A stretch of DNA of 46,454 nucleotides from Phycisphaerae bacterium (GTDB lineage Bacteria; Planctomycetota; Phycisphaerae; Sedimentisphaerales; Anaerobacaceae). The notes under the pieces were generated by a model. That model worked only from the letters and a program-made list of their open reading frames with translations, was not told the DNA's origin and did no database searches. Positions 6,198 to 15,536 of this stretch are shown here, in pieces; position 1 is the stretch's first letter; every line of letters starts with the position of its first letter. The position numbers were made by a program, and so were the translations under genes. The stretch lies in NCBI GenBank assembly GCA_016782865.1, contig JADHXR010000045.1, positions 1 to 46,454 of the forward strand, given 5' to 3'.

Positions 6198-8564
6198 ATG
6201 AACGCACGAGTGACAAAGCTGCGCGATCAGAGTGTCGAGACCAGACCCTACATATCGACCGAACGGGCAGAGCTGGTGACCGAGTTCTACCGCGGCGATG
6301 TTCCGCTGCGCGAATCCGCGGCGGTCTGCCGGGCCCTGGCGTTCAAACACATAATGGAGAACAAGACGGTTTGCATTAACGACGGCGAGCTGATCGTAGG
6401 CGAACGCGGTCCGGCGCCGAAGGCAACTCCGACCTATCCGGAATTGTGCTGTCACAGCCTTGAAGACTTGCGCATTCTGGATAGCCGGGAACGTACACCT
6501 TTTGGCGTCGCAGACGAAGTCAGAGACGTTTACGAGCAGAAGATCATCCCGTTCTGGACCGGTAAGACCATGCGGGAAAGACTGTTCGCAGCGATGGATG
6601 AGCAATGGCATCGGGCGTTCGACGCCGGAGTCTTCACAGAATTCATGGAGCAGCGCGCCCCAGGGCACGCCATACTCGACGACAAGATTTACCGCAAAGG
6701 TATGCTCGACTTCAAGTGTGACATTGCGGAGAATCGCAGGAATCTCGACTATTTCAACGATCCCCGCGCATACGAGAAAGACCAGCAATATTGGGCGATG
6801 GACATTTGTGCCGATGCCGTCATCACTTTCGCCCGGCGGCATGCGGAAAAGGCGGCGCAGCTCGCGCAAGATCAGACCGATCCTCTCCGCCGCGCTGAAC
6901 TGGAACAAATAGCCGAAATCTGTTCATATGTCCCCGCTCACGCGCCGCGGAACTTCTGGGAGGCTCTGCAGTCTTACTGGTTCGTGCACCTTTCGGTGAT
7001 CACGGAATTGAACACGTGGGACTCTTTCAACCCGGGCCGGCTCGACCAGCACCTGCAACCGTTCTATGAGAAAGGCCTCCAGGTTGGGACGCTAACACCC
7101 GAGAAGGCCAAAGAGTTGCTGCAATGCTTCTGGATCAAATTCAACAATCAGCCGGCGCCTCCCAAAGTCGGCGTAACCGAGCAGCAGAGCGGAACCTATA
7201 CGGATTTCGCCCTGATTAACATTGGCGGGCTCAAACCATCCGACGGCACCGACGGCGTCAACGATGTTTCGTATATCATGTTGGATGTGGTAGACGAGAT
7301 GCATCTGACCCAGCCGAGCGCCTGCATCCAGATAAGCAAGAGGAATCCCGACCGCTTCCTGAAACGAGCCTGCGAGGTAATTCGCACCGGGACCGGCCAG
7401 CCTTCGGTGTTCAACACCGACGTCATCATCAAGGAGATGCTCGCCGACGGCAAGAGCATAACGGACGCCCGCAGCGGCGGGCCGAGCGGGTGCGTGACGG
7501 TCAGCTCCTTCGGTAAGGAAAGCTGCACGCTGACCGGCTACATTAACTGGCCCAAGATTCTGGAATTGGCCCTCCATGACGGCGTCGATCCCAGCTCAGA
7601 CCAGCAGCTTGGTCCCAAGACCGGCGACGCCCGGGAGTTCACGTCATACCAACAGTTGATGGATGCCTACAATAAGCAACTCGAATACTTCATCGATCTG
7701 AAAATCAGAGGCAACAATATCATCGAGCGTCTTTTCGCCAACTACATGCCCGCACCGTTTATGTCTATCGTGATGGACGACTGCATCGCGAGCGGAGTAG
7801 ATTACCATAGCGGCGGGGCACGATACAATCCGACCTATATCCAGGGCGTCGGTATGGGGACGGTGACCGATTCACTGGCGGCGGCAAAATGCCATGTTTT
7901 CGAGCGGCAAGACATTACGATGGATGAATTGCTGGCCGGGATGGAAGCCGACTTCGAAGGACACGAGAGTTTGCGGCACACGCTGCTGGAACATTCGCCA
8001 AAGTACGGCAACGATGACGATTTTGCCGATACCATCACCGAGGAAGTATTCGACGCCTATTACAACCTTCTCAACGGCCGGCCGAACAACAAGGGTGGAA
8101 AATACCGCGTGAACCTGCTGCCCACGACAGTGCACATTTACTTCGGATCGGTTGTAGGCGCCATGCCGTGCGGTCGAAAGGCAGGCGAATCGGTCTCCGA
8201 AGGTATTTCGCCAAGCCGGGGAGGCGACCGCCACGGACCCACCGCCGTGATAAAGTCGGCCGCCCGAATCGACCACGTCCGCACCGGGGGGACCCTGCTG
8301 AACATGAAATTCAATCCGCAGGTTCTGGCCGGCGACGACGGTATCGAAAAACTGACGCATCTTATCAGGTCTTACTTCAAACTTGACGGCCATCATATCC
8401 AGTTCAACGTTACTACCGCCGAGACGCTGAGAGAGGCCCAGCAGAATCCCGAACAGCATCGCGATTTGATCGTCAGAGTGGCGGGCTACAGCGATTATTT
8501 CGTGGACGTAGGCCGGGACCTGCAAGAGGAAATCATCGCCCGAACTGAGCAGCAGGCATTCTAA
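6198..8564 (+). CDS. glycyl radical enzyme, HypD/CutC-like (PFL2 group), atypical active site
   Basis: 788 residues, normal for the dehydratase/decarboxylase branch of glycyl radical enzymes. The PFL domain occupies most of the protein. The thiyl cysteine is C432 in GPSGCVTV, followed by GKESCTLTGYINWPKILE, which resembles the 4-hydroxyproline dehydratase region. The glycyl radical site is RVAGY with G763 near the C-terminus. In choline lyase, glycerol dehydratase, HypD and arylacetate decarboxylases the cysteine is followed by Val-Glu, the Glu acting as general base. Here that Glu is Thr434, so the reaction is probably not one of the standard ones. The activase lies just upstream; no microcompartment genes follow. 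The fold call is firm and the substrate unknown. Confidence 0.92.
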   Translation: MNARVTKLRDQSVETRPYISTERAELVTEFYRGDVPLRESAAVCRALAFKHIMENKTVCINDGELIVGERGPAPKATPTYPELCCHSLEDLRILDSRERTPFGVADEVRDVYEQKIIPFWTGKTMRERLFAAMDEQWHRAFDAGVFTEFMEQRAPGHAILDDKIYRKGMLDFKCDIAENRRNLDYFNDPRAYEKDQQYWAMDICADAVITFARRHAEKAAQLAQDQTDPLRRAELEQIAEICSYVPAHAPRNFWEALQSYWFVHLSVITELNTWDSFNPGRLDQHLQPFYEKGLQVGTLTPEKAKELLQCFWIKFNNQPAPPKVGVTEQQSGTYTDFALINIGGLKPSDGTDGVNDVSYIMLDVVDEMHLTQPSACIQISKRNPDRFLKRACEVIRTGTGQPSVFNTDVIIKEMLADGKSITDARSGGPSGCVTVSSFGKESCTLTGYINWPKILELALHDGVDPSSDQQLGPKTGDAREFTSYQQLMDAYNKQLEYFIDLKIRGNNIIERLFANYMPAPFMSIVMDDCIASGVDYHSGGARYNPTYIQGVGMGTVTDSLAAAKCHVFERQDITMDELLAGMEADFEGHESLRHTLLEHSPKYGNDDDFADTITEEVFDAYYNLLNGRPNNKGGKYRVNLLPTTVHIYFGSVVGAMPCGRKAGESVSEGISPSRGGDRHGPTAVIKSAARIDHVRTGGTLLNMKFNPQVLAGDDGIEKLTHLIRSYFKLDGHHIQFNVTTAETLREAQQNPEQHRDLIVRVAGYSDYFVDVGRDLQEEIIARTEQQAF

Positions 8565-8683
8565 CACGTAGGACCTTCGCTCCAAAACACCTCCGCAAAA
8601 TCCGTGCATGGGCGCGGAATTTGTGATATTGTCTTGCGACGTGATTTCGCTCTGGTCGCTCTGGAATTTGCAGGAGAGCCGTT

Positions 8684-10363
8684 ATGAAAGCAATATCATT
8701 TACAGTGTTCTTGTCCGCCGTGGCCCTTTTCCTTTTCGGCTGTGTGCATAACGCCGAGGAGAGGCAATTGCAGGAGTTCGTCACGGCTCACACAGCAAAG
8801 GTCGAACCCCTGTCGGATGAGGCCAATCTCGCCTACTGGGACGCTTCAACCACAGGCAAGTCCGAATATTACGACAAGCTCAGCAGATTGCAGATCAGAA
8901 TTCGCAGAATCCACAGCGATCCTCAGGAGTACGCATTCCTCAAAGATGCCAAGGAGTGCGGAAAAGTCAAGGATGCCGGACTCGCCAGGCAATTGGACAA
9001 GCTATACTACGGGTATCTGCAGAACCAGATAGAGCCGGGATTGCTCGAGAGAATTGTCGATGCGGATACTAAGGTCCAGGAGAAGTACAACAACTTCCGC
9101 GGCACCGTCGAGGGCAAGAAGGTCACCAACAGTGAGGTCTACGCGATTTTGACAACGGAGAGGGACGTCCGCAAAAGGGAACTGGCCTGGAAGGCGAGCA
9201 AGCAGGTTGGAGAGGCGATAATCGATGATCTTCTCCAATTGGTGAAGCTGCGCAACCAGGCTGCGCGAAAGCTCGGCTTCGACAATTACCACACTCTCTC
9301 AATTGTCACGGGCGAGCAGAGCAGGAAGGAACTGGACCGTATCTTCGATGAGCTTGGCGAACTGACAGGCGAGCCGTTCGCACGGTTAAAGGAGGAACTC
9401 GACCGCATCCTGGCGGACGGCTACGGTATCGCACCGGCAGATTTGATGCCCTGGCACTACCACGATCCCTTCTTCCAGAGAACGCCGTTGGTATACGACC
9501 GGGACCTCGACCTCTACTACAAGGGCAAGGACGTCAAGGAGTTGTCGCAAGAGTACTACGCAGGCGTCGGCCTGCCCGTGGATGACATTCTCGCTCGAAG
9601 TGATTTGTACGACCGCCAGAACAAATACCCGCACGCTTTCAGTCACGATCTGGACCGCAAGGGGGACGTCCGCATTCTGTGCAACCTTCAGAACACCGAA
9701 CGCTGGATGGAAACGATCCTGCACGAGCTGGGCCACGCGGTTTACAGCAAATACCACGACCCAGACGAGCCCTGGTTGCTCAGGGAGCCGGCGCATAGCT
9801 TTACTACCGAGGCGATTGCCATGTTCTTCGGCCGGCTGAGCCGCAATGCCGCCTGGATGCAGGAGATGCTCGATCTGTCGGACAAAGAGCGAACGGAGAT
9901 TGAGCAGGTCAGCGAGAAATACCTGCGATTCGGGCAGGTTCTCTTCGCCCGCTGGGCGATGGTCATGTACAACTTCGAAAAGCAGTTGTATGCCGATCCC
10001 GACCAGGATTTGAACAACCTTTGGTGGGACCTTGTGGAGAAGTATCAACTCATCAAGAGACCGCCCGGACCTGCCGATGCCGGCTGGGCTTCCAAGCTGC
10101 ATTTCACGACCGCCCCTTGCTACTATCACAACTACATGTTGGGCGAACTGTTGGCTTCTCAACTGCATCACCACATTGTTCACGACGTCTTCAAACTCGA
10201 TTCCGACAACAACCTCAGTTATGTGGGGAACAAGGCTCTGGGAGATTATCTGCGCCAAGAGGTCCTGGGCCCCGGGGCTCGTTATCACTGGAACGACATG
10301 ATCGAAAGGGCGACCGGCGAGCCGCTAAGGCCCAAATACTTCGTCGAGCAATTCGTGGAATAA
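8684..10363 (+). CDS. lipoprotein zinc metallopeptidase, M2/M3-like
   Basis: 559 residues starting with a lipoprotein signal (MKAISFTVFLSAVALFLFGC, lipobox LFGC). The zinc motif HELGH spans residues 347-351, followed by EPAHSFTTEAIAMFFG, which supplies the third ligand Glu about 30 residues on. That is the gluzincin layout of the angiotensin-converting enzyme (M2) and oligopeptidase (M3) clans. The N-terminal helical part (YWDASTTG.., KLGFDNYHTLS) fits M2 best. It would clip oligopeptides at the cell surface or in the periplasm. CAGGAG precedes ATG 8684. A transporter and an aminopeptidase P follow in the same direction, suggesting a peptide scavenging set. Confidence 0.88.
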   Translation: MKAISFTVFLSAVALFLFGCVHNAEERQLQEFVTAHTAKVEPLSDEANLAYWDASTTGKSEYYDKLSRLQIRIRRIHSDPQEYAFLKDAKECGKVKDAGLARQLDKLYYGYLQNQIEPGLLERIVDADTKVQEKYNNFRGTVEGKKVTNSEVYAILTTERDVRKRELAWKASKQVGEAIIDDLLQLVKLRNQAARKLGFDNYHTLSIVTGEQSRKELDRIFDELGELTGEPFARLKEELDRILADGYGIAPADLMPWHYHDPFFQRTPLVYDRDLDLYYKGKDVKELSQEYYAGVGLPVDDILARSDLYDRQNKYPHAFSHDLDRKGDVRILCNLQNTERWMETILHELGHAVYSKYHDPDEPWLLREPAHSFTTEAIAMFFGRLSRNAAWMQEMLDLSDKERTEIEQVSEKYLRFGQVLFARWAMVMYNFEKQLYADPDQDLNNLWWDLVEKYQLIKRPPGPADAGWASKLHFTTAPCYYHNYMLGELLASQLHHHIVHDVFKLDSDNNLSYVGNKALGDYLRQEVLGPGARYHWNDMIERATGEPLRPKYFVEQFVE

Positions 10364-10427
10364 CGGTAAGAGCCGCCCTGAGCACCCGTGTAAACCTCGA
10401 TTGCGAATATGCACTGTGGAGCAAAGC

Positions 10428-12311
10428 ATGATTTATCTGATCGCCATTTTCATCTACCTGTTAGTCTTGGCCGGCATCGGCATCTACAAGTCCCGTCAGG
10501 TCAAGACGCAGGAGGACTTCACCGTCGCCGGGCGGACGCTATCGCCCTGGGTCATGGTCTGCACAATGCTCGCCGTCTGGATCGGAACAGGCTCGATCGT
10601 CGGCAACGCAGGCAAAACCTACCGGATCGGCGCCTCGGCCCTGTGGTTACCCTGCGGGACCTTTGTGGGGATGATCCTGCTTTCTTTTATAGCAACTCGT
10701 GCGCGTAACATCGAGGCGCTAACCGTGCCAGAGATCATCGGCAGGCGATTTGGCGGCGCCGCACGCGTCTTGGCGGTCATAGCTCTGATCCTCGCCTACA
10801 TGGTGATTGTGGGCTATCAATTCAACGCCGGCGGCATGGTGCTGGAAGTGATCGCCGGCCAGAAGGACAAAGTAACGCTCGATGCTGGCAATCCGCTGAC
10901 CAGGAGGCAGCTCCGCAAGGGCTACTTCAGATATGAACCACCGGCCGATTGGACCGGCGTGGCCCACGTCGGCTTCGAGGCCAAAGACAAGAGCACGGGA
11001 CAATGGTCCAGCGCCCCCAAGCAGTTCACCGTCCTGGTAGTGCCTTCCAGTGAAATCATCGCAGTCAACGAGGCCCTGGAGACGGCGCTCGACGAAGGGG
11101 CCGTCACCGGCCTCCTCGCGGCCGTGAGTTCACTTGACAGCATCAGAGCCTCCGAGATCGAGGGCTTGGATGATCTTGACAACGTGGTCGCTATCAAGCG
11201 CAACACGATCACACGGATCACGATCAGAGGGTACGGCGAAGGCTTTGGCAACGATGAGCAGATAGTCCGGCTTGCCGGGACGCCGAAAGCGGGAACGGTG
11301 TACCTGCACGAGCCCAAGCTGACCTCGGAAAGAGCCACAATCATCGCGGCGTCTTTCATCGTGGCCTACACGATGCTGGCCGGCCTGATGAGCCTGGCTT
11401 TTGCGGATGTCGTTACCGGGACCGTGATCATGGGGACGTTGCTGATCGCATTCCCCATAGTGTTAATCAAGGCAGGCGGACTCGCTGGCATGGCGGCCGC
11501 GTTTGCCCAAATGGGTGATCGGCCCGACCACATGAAGTTTTGGGGTATGTTCAGGCCCGTGGACTACATCAATTTCTGTCTGCCCGTGTTCCTGCTCGTG
11601 CTGGGAGACGCAAATCAATATCAGCGGATTTTTGCCAGCCGCAACGCAAAAGGCGCTCGCACGGCAGTTATCGTCATGATCTTTGTCGCCCTGATCATTG
11701 AGGAACTCATCATCGCCGAGGCATGGTTTGCCAGCAGTCTGATACCCGATCCCGAGAATGGACGCTTTGTCCTGATCTATGCGGCCCGACACTTCATGCC
11801 GCTGGCCCTCGGGCTGCTGTTTATGATAACCGTCGTAGGGATCATCATTTCCACTGCCGACTCATTCCTGCTCGTCCCGGCCACTACCTTCATCAAGGAC
11901 ATCTACCAGGCATACATAAACCCCAAGGCTCCCGAGAAGAAAATCATCTTTATGAGCCGGTTCATGGTCCTGACCTTCGGTGTGATCGCATGGCTCGTCT
12001 CGCTCGCATTCGCCGAGAGTACGACCGTTTTTGAAAAGGCGCTATATGCCTTCACGGTCTACGGCTCAGCCATCACCCCATGCCTGGTCGCTGCGCTCCT
12101 CTGGAAGGGCGCAACCAAGGCCGGCGCGATCACCTCGATTCTCGCCGGCACCGTCACCACAGTCTTGTGGGGAGAAGTGATAAAGGATCGTCTGCCGGCA
12201 CAGGTGGCGGAACTCGACGCGGTACTGCCTGCAATAACGCTCTCGGTACTCTGCCTGATAGTTGTCAGCCTCTTGACTCAAAATCAGCAGCAAAGTGGAG
12301 AGAATTCATAG
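10428..12311 (+). CDS. sodium:solute symporter (SSS/SLC5) with inserted soluble domain
   Basis: 627 residues. The membrane part is a classical SSS symporter: GRTLSPWVMVCTMLAVWIGTGS near TM2, NIEALTVPEIIGRRFG, FADVVTGT, and STADSFLLVPATTF (the Na2-site region). Unlike ordinary members it carries about 160 hydrophilic residues (~145-303) between two membrane helices, after FNAGGMVLEVIAG and before TIIAASFIVAYTMLAG. The insert begins with a cadherin-like strand pattern (FRYEPPADWTGVAHVGFEAKD). ATG 10428 is preceded by GGAG; the frame is open upstream but lacks a better start. The aminopeptidase P gene starts on the base after its stop, so peptides or amino acids are the likely substrate. Confidence 0.9.
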   Translation: MIYLIAIFIYLLVLAGIGIYKSRQVKTQEDFTVAGRTLSPWVMVCTMLAVWIGTGSIVGNAGKTYRIGASALWLPCGTFVGMILLSFIATRARNIEALTVPEIIGRRFGGAARVLAVIALILAYMVIVGYQFNAGGMVLEVIAGQKDKVTLDAGNPLTRRQLRKGYFRYEPPADWTGVAHVGFEAKDKSTGQWSSAPKQFTVLVVPSSEIIAVNEALETALDEGAVTGLLAAVSSLDSIRASEIEGLDDLDNVVAIKRNTITRITIRGYGEGFGNDEQIVRLAGTPKAGTVYLHEPKLTSERATIIAASFIVAYTMLAGLMSLAFADVVTGTVIMGTLLIAFPIVLIKAGGLAGMAAAFAQMGDRPDHMKFWGMFRPVDYINFCLPVFLLVLGDANQYQRIFASRNAKGARTAVIVMIFVALIIEELIIAEAWFASSLIPDPENGRFVLIYAARHFMPLALGLLFMITVVGIIISTADSFLLVPATTFIKDIYQAYINPKAPEKKIIFMSRFMVLTFGVIAWLVSLAFAESTTVFEKALYAFTVYGSAITPCLVAALLWKGATKAGAITSILAGTVTTVLWGEVIKDRLPAQVAELDAVLPAITLSVLCLIVVSLLTQNQQQSGENS

Positions 12312-13697
12312 ATGTTTGCCCCCAGTGTTTATATCGGAAGAAGAAAACGTCTGCGAAACGACATAGGTTCAGGCTTGATTTTGTTCTTGGGCAACGAGCA
12401 GAGCCCTATTAATTATCCGGACAATCAATATCCTTTCCGGCAGGACAGCACCTTTCTGTATTTCTTCGGGCTCGATTGCCCCGGCCTGGCCGCCATCATC
12501 GACGCGGACCAGGGCATCGAGTGCGTCTTCGGAGATGACCTGACCGTTGACGATATTATATGGACAGGTCCTCAACCACCCCTTCAAGAGAAATGCCAAA
12601 AGGCCGGCGTCTCTGAGACCGCTGCCCTCGACCAATTGCAACTCGTGCTGGATAGAGCCGTCGCACAAGACAGGCAAATCCACCTTCTCCCCCAGTATCG
12701 GCCTGAGAATATTCTGAAAATCCAGCAATTGCTGGCCATACACCCGGCGGTCATCCAGGATCACGTCTCTGAATCATTGGTACAGGCGGTCGTTGCGCAA
12801 AGATCTATAAAAAGCGATGACGAAATCGCCCAGATCGAAGCGGCGCTGGACATGTCCTATGAGATGCAGACGACGGCGATGACAATGTCCAAGCCCGGCA
12901 TCTATGAGCGACAAGTAGCAGCGGCGATGGAGCAAATCGTCCTCTCTCGCGCCGGACGTCTCTCGTTTCCCACGATCTTCTCAATCCACGGCGAAACGCT
13001 GCATAACCATTATCACGGCAACATTATGAATGCGGGCGATATAGCCGTTAATGATTCGGGGGCGCAAACGCAGCTTGGCTATGCGAGTGATATTACCAGG
13101 ACGATTCCGGTAAGCGGAAGGTTCTCGCAGAGACAAAAGGAAATCTACGCTATCGTCCTGGATGCGCAAAACAAAGCGATCGAGGCGGCGAAGCCGGGCG
13201 TCGAATTTAGAAATGTGCACCGCCTGGCGTCGGAGGTTCTCATCTCGGGGCTCAAGGATCTCGGATTAGTCAAGGGCGACGTGGCCGAAGCGGTTCAAGC
13301 CGGTGTCCACACGCTATTCTTTCAATGCGGCCTCGGGCACATGATGGGGCTTGATGTCCACGACATGGAGGGTTTGGGGGAAGATTACGTCGGCTATACG
13401 GATACCATCAGGCGCAATCCTGAATTTGGCTGGCGCTCGTTGAGACTCGGCAAGGCACTCGAGCCGGGATTCGTCATAACCGTAGAGCCCGGACTTTACT
13501 TTATCGGCGAGCTGATCGACCGGTGGAAAGCCGAGCAGAAAAACGCCGAGTATGTCAACTACGACGCCGTAGAGAAATACAGGGATTTCGGCGGGATTAG
13601 AATTGAAGATGACGTTCTGATCACGGAAGAGGGCTCTCGCATGTTGGGCAAGCCGATACCGCGGACCATCGAAGAAGTCGAAGCGATGTCCTCGTGA
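12312..13697 (+). CDS. pepP: Xaa-Pro aminopeptidase (aminopeptidase P, M24B)
   Basis: 461 residues with an AMP_N domain (RRKRLRNDIGSGLILFLGNE.., first ~150 residues) and a pita-bread M24 catalytic domain. Metal ligands are visible: Asp248 and Asp260 in VNDSGAQTQLGYASDITRT, the His in GLGHMMGLDVHD, Glu in VITVEPGLYF, and Glu in GGIRIEDDVLIT. It removes N-terminal residues that precede proline, acting in the cytoplasm. ATG follows the symporter stop directly (TAGATG), with GGAGAG inside the symporter end as ribosome site. This indicates translational coupling and a shared role in peptide use. Confidence 0.93.
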   Translation: MFAPSVYIGRRKRLRNDIGSGLILFLGNEQSPINYPDNQYPFRQDSTFLYFFGLDCPGLAAIIDADQGIECVFGDDLTVDDIIWTGPQPPLQEKCQKAGVSETAALDQLQLVLDRAVAQDRQIHLLPQYRPENILKIQQLLAIHPAVIQDHVSESLVQAVVAQRSIKSDDEIAQIEAALDMSYEMQTTAMTMSKPGIYERQVAAAMEQIVLSRAGRLSFPTIFSIHGETLHNHYHGNIMNAGDIAVNDSGAQTQLGYASDITRTIPVSGRFSQRQKEIYAIVLDAQNKAIEAAKPGVEFRNVHRLASEVLISGLKDLGLVKGDVAEAVQAGVHTLFFQCGLGHMMGLDVHDMEGLGEDYVGYTDTIRRNPEFGWRSLRLGKALEPGFVITVEPGLYFIGELIDRWKAEQKNAEYVNYDAVEKYRDFGGIRIEDDVLITEEGSRMLGKPIPRTIEEVEAMSS

Positions 13698-13758
13698 GCC
13701 CGATGAATCTCGCAGGCTCGAGACGAGAGATATCCACGAGGACATGGCCTGTTAATCG

Positions 13759-15150
13759 TTAGCTCTTGTACTTCTCCCAATAGTCCGGGAAGAATTCCTT
13801 TGCCTTGACCTCAAGCTCCTGGTCGCTGATGGCGGTCAGGCGACCCTCGACGTCGTACTGGTCGATGACCCAGCGGGCCAGCTTGTGGACCCTGATCTTG
13901 TTGATCCGGTCGTCGCCGGTCAGGCCGAAGAACTCGCTTACCCAGTGGGCCACGCCGTCGGCACCGCTCTTGTCGGTAATGGCAACTCGCGGGGGCCTGC
14001 CCAGGAGCTTCTCTGTATCGAAAATGTTGTAGATTCGCTCATCCTGGCGAAGCCCGCCGGCGTGAATACCGGCACGCGTGACATTGAACGCCCTGCCCGC
14101 GAACGGATAATTATCGGGAATCGGCAAGCCGATCGATCGCATGTAATCGGCCAGTCCTGTTATGACGGTTGTGTCTAAGCCGCACAGATCTCCCTTGAGG
14201 GCTATGTACTCTATAACAGCACTTTCCAAAGGCGGATTGCCGGTCCGTTCGCCAAAACCGAAAAGTGTAGTATTGACGAAGTCGGCGCCATACAACCATG
14301 CTGTACCTGCGTTCGTATGCACTTTGTGGAAGTCGTTGTGCCCGTGCCATTCCAACCTGTCGCTCGGCACGCCGCATTCCTGCGTGAGCTTGTAAATCAG
14401 CTTGGGGATACTCCTCGGCAACTCGGCGCCCGGATAGCTTATGCCAAAGCCCATCGTATCACAGAGCCGGATCTTCGCCGACAGTTCCTCCGGAACATGG
14501 CTGCTCATCTCCATAAGGCGATCCACGAACGGCAGCACAAAGCCCTCGATGTCGGCACGCGTCACATCTTCGAGATGGCACCGGGGACGAACGCCTGCTT
14601 CAAACGCAGCGGCTACCACCTCGCAATAGCTGTCCATGCACTCCTTGCGGGTGCGGAATTTCAGCTTTTGGAAGATATGATAATCCGAGCAGCTCGTGAG
14701 CATGCCCGTTTCTTTGAGCCCGGCTTCCTTGACGAGCCTGAAATCTCCCTTGACGGCGCGAATCCAGCCCGTGCACTCCGGATACGTGTGGCCCAAAGCC
14801 CGACACTTGTCCAGTGTCTCACGATCGTTCTTGGTATACAGAAAGAACTCGGTCTGCCGGATCACACCGTTGGGCCCGCTCAACTTGGCCAGCAGATCGT
14901 AAATGTGGACCATCTGCTCGATCGTGTACGGAGGCCTGGCCTGCTGGCCATCGCGAAAGGTCGTATCGGTTATCAGTATAGGCCTGTCCTTGACAGCGGC
15001 GAAGTCGAACTCAACGGACTCGCCGTCGATGTACTCGACGACGGAACCTCCAAAACGAATCAGCGGGGGCAGACTATGCGGAAAAACGTCCTCAATCAGA
15101 TTCGGCTCTTTTGCGTCTACCAGACGATGCTTTTTCTTGGCTTTACCCAT
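13759..15150 (-). CDS. Re-citrate synthase-like / homocitrate synthase family enzyme
   Basis: 463 residues of the DRE-TIM metallolyase family. Visible motifs are TTFRDGQQA (metal Asp and catalytic Arg), CHLEDVTRAD, RLCDTMGFG, EWHGHNDFHK (two metal-binding His) and FGFGERTGNPP. Length and wording (GPNGVIRQTEFFLYTKNDRE, TSCSDYHIF, YPGAELPRSIPKL) match Re-face citrate synthases of anaerobes better than LeuA, and the LeuA dimer domain is missing. It would condense acetyl-CoA with oxaloacetate or a related 2-oxoacid. ATG 15150 is chosen because AAAGGA sits 7 bases upstream; the frame stays open further, but that part is a dispersed repeat. It follows the ACP gene on the same strand. Homocitrate or citramalate synthase remain possible. 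Confidence 0.85.
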   Translation of the reverse strand: MGKAKKKHRLVDAKEPNLIEDVFPHSLPPLIRFGGSVVEYIDGESVEFDFAAVKDRPILITDTTFRDGQQARPPYTIEQMVHIYDLLAKLSGPNGVIRQTEFFLYTKNDRETLDKCRALGHTYPECTGWIRAVKGDFRLVKEAGLKETGMLTSCSDYHIFQKLKFRTRKECMDSYCEVVAAAFEAGVRPRCHLEDVTRADIEGFVLPFVDRLMEMSSHVPEELSAKIRLCDTMGFGISYPGAELPRSIPKLIYKLTQECGVPSDRLEWHGHNDFHKVHTNAGTAWLYGADFVNTTLFGFGERTGNPPLESAVIEYIALKGDLCGLDTTVITGLADYMRSIGLPIPDNYPFAGRAFNVTRAGIHAGGLRQDERIYNIFDTEKLLGRPPRVAITDKSGADGVAHWVSEFFGLTGDDRINKIRVHKLARWVIDQYDVEGRLTAISDQELEVKAKEFFPDYWEKYKS

Positions 15151-15154
15151 CAAA

Positions 15155-15245
15155 AGTCCTTTCATCTCGATTCTCGATTCTGGATTCTCGGTACTCGTTC
15201 CTCGTCTTCGCTTCCTGCGAGTATCGAGCATCTGGCATCGAGCAT
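15155..15245. repeat. GATGCTCGAT/GAATCGAGAATC dispersed repeat, copy 1
   Basis: Read on the minus strand the block runs from GATGCTCGATGCCAGATGC to AATCGAGAATCGAG and closely parallels 24335-24420. It lies between the ACP gene and the citrate synthase-like gene. Translated in the downstream gene's frame it gives MLDTRRKRRRGTSTENPESRI, an artefactual N-terminus. Confidence 0.75.
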
Positions 15246-15261
15246 CTCAGCATTTTCTCTG

Positions 15262-15516
15262 CTACTCTTCTATTTCAACGCCCTGCTCTTTGCAGACCTT
15301 GGCAATGAACGTGATCGCATCGCCCACCGTCTCAACAGCCAGCGCAGCATCCTCGTCCATCTCGATACCGAATTCCTCTTCAAACATCGCCACCAGCTCA
15401 ATCGAATCCACGCTCTCGGCGCCCAGGTCGGCAGTGAAACTATCCTCGAGCTTCATGTCCTCTACGCCCAGTTTCGCGGTGGTGATTGCCCTTACGCGTT
15501 CTTCTACTGTTGCCAT
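15262..15516 (-). CDS. acyl carrier protein
   Basis: 84 residues, the normal ACP size, acidic. The 4'-phosphopantetheine site is Ser35 in LGAESVDSIEL, with Glu in place of the usual Asp before it. The rest (EEFGIEMDEDAALAVETVGDAITFI) is standard. AAGGAG lies upstream of ATG 15516. It sits between a GlmU-like gene and a Re-citrate synthase-like gene rather than with fab genes, so it may be a dedicated carrier and not the housekeeping ACP. Its partner acyltransferase is not evident. Confidence 0.93.
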   Translation of the reverse strand: MATVEERVRAITTAKLGVEDMKLEDSFTADLGAESVDSIELVAMFEEEFGIEMDEDAALAVETVGDAITFIAKVCKEQGVEIEE

Positions 15517-15536
15517 ATGTTCTACTCCTTGTAAGT

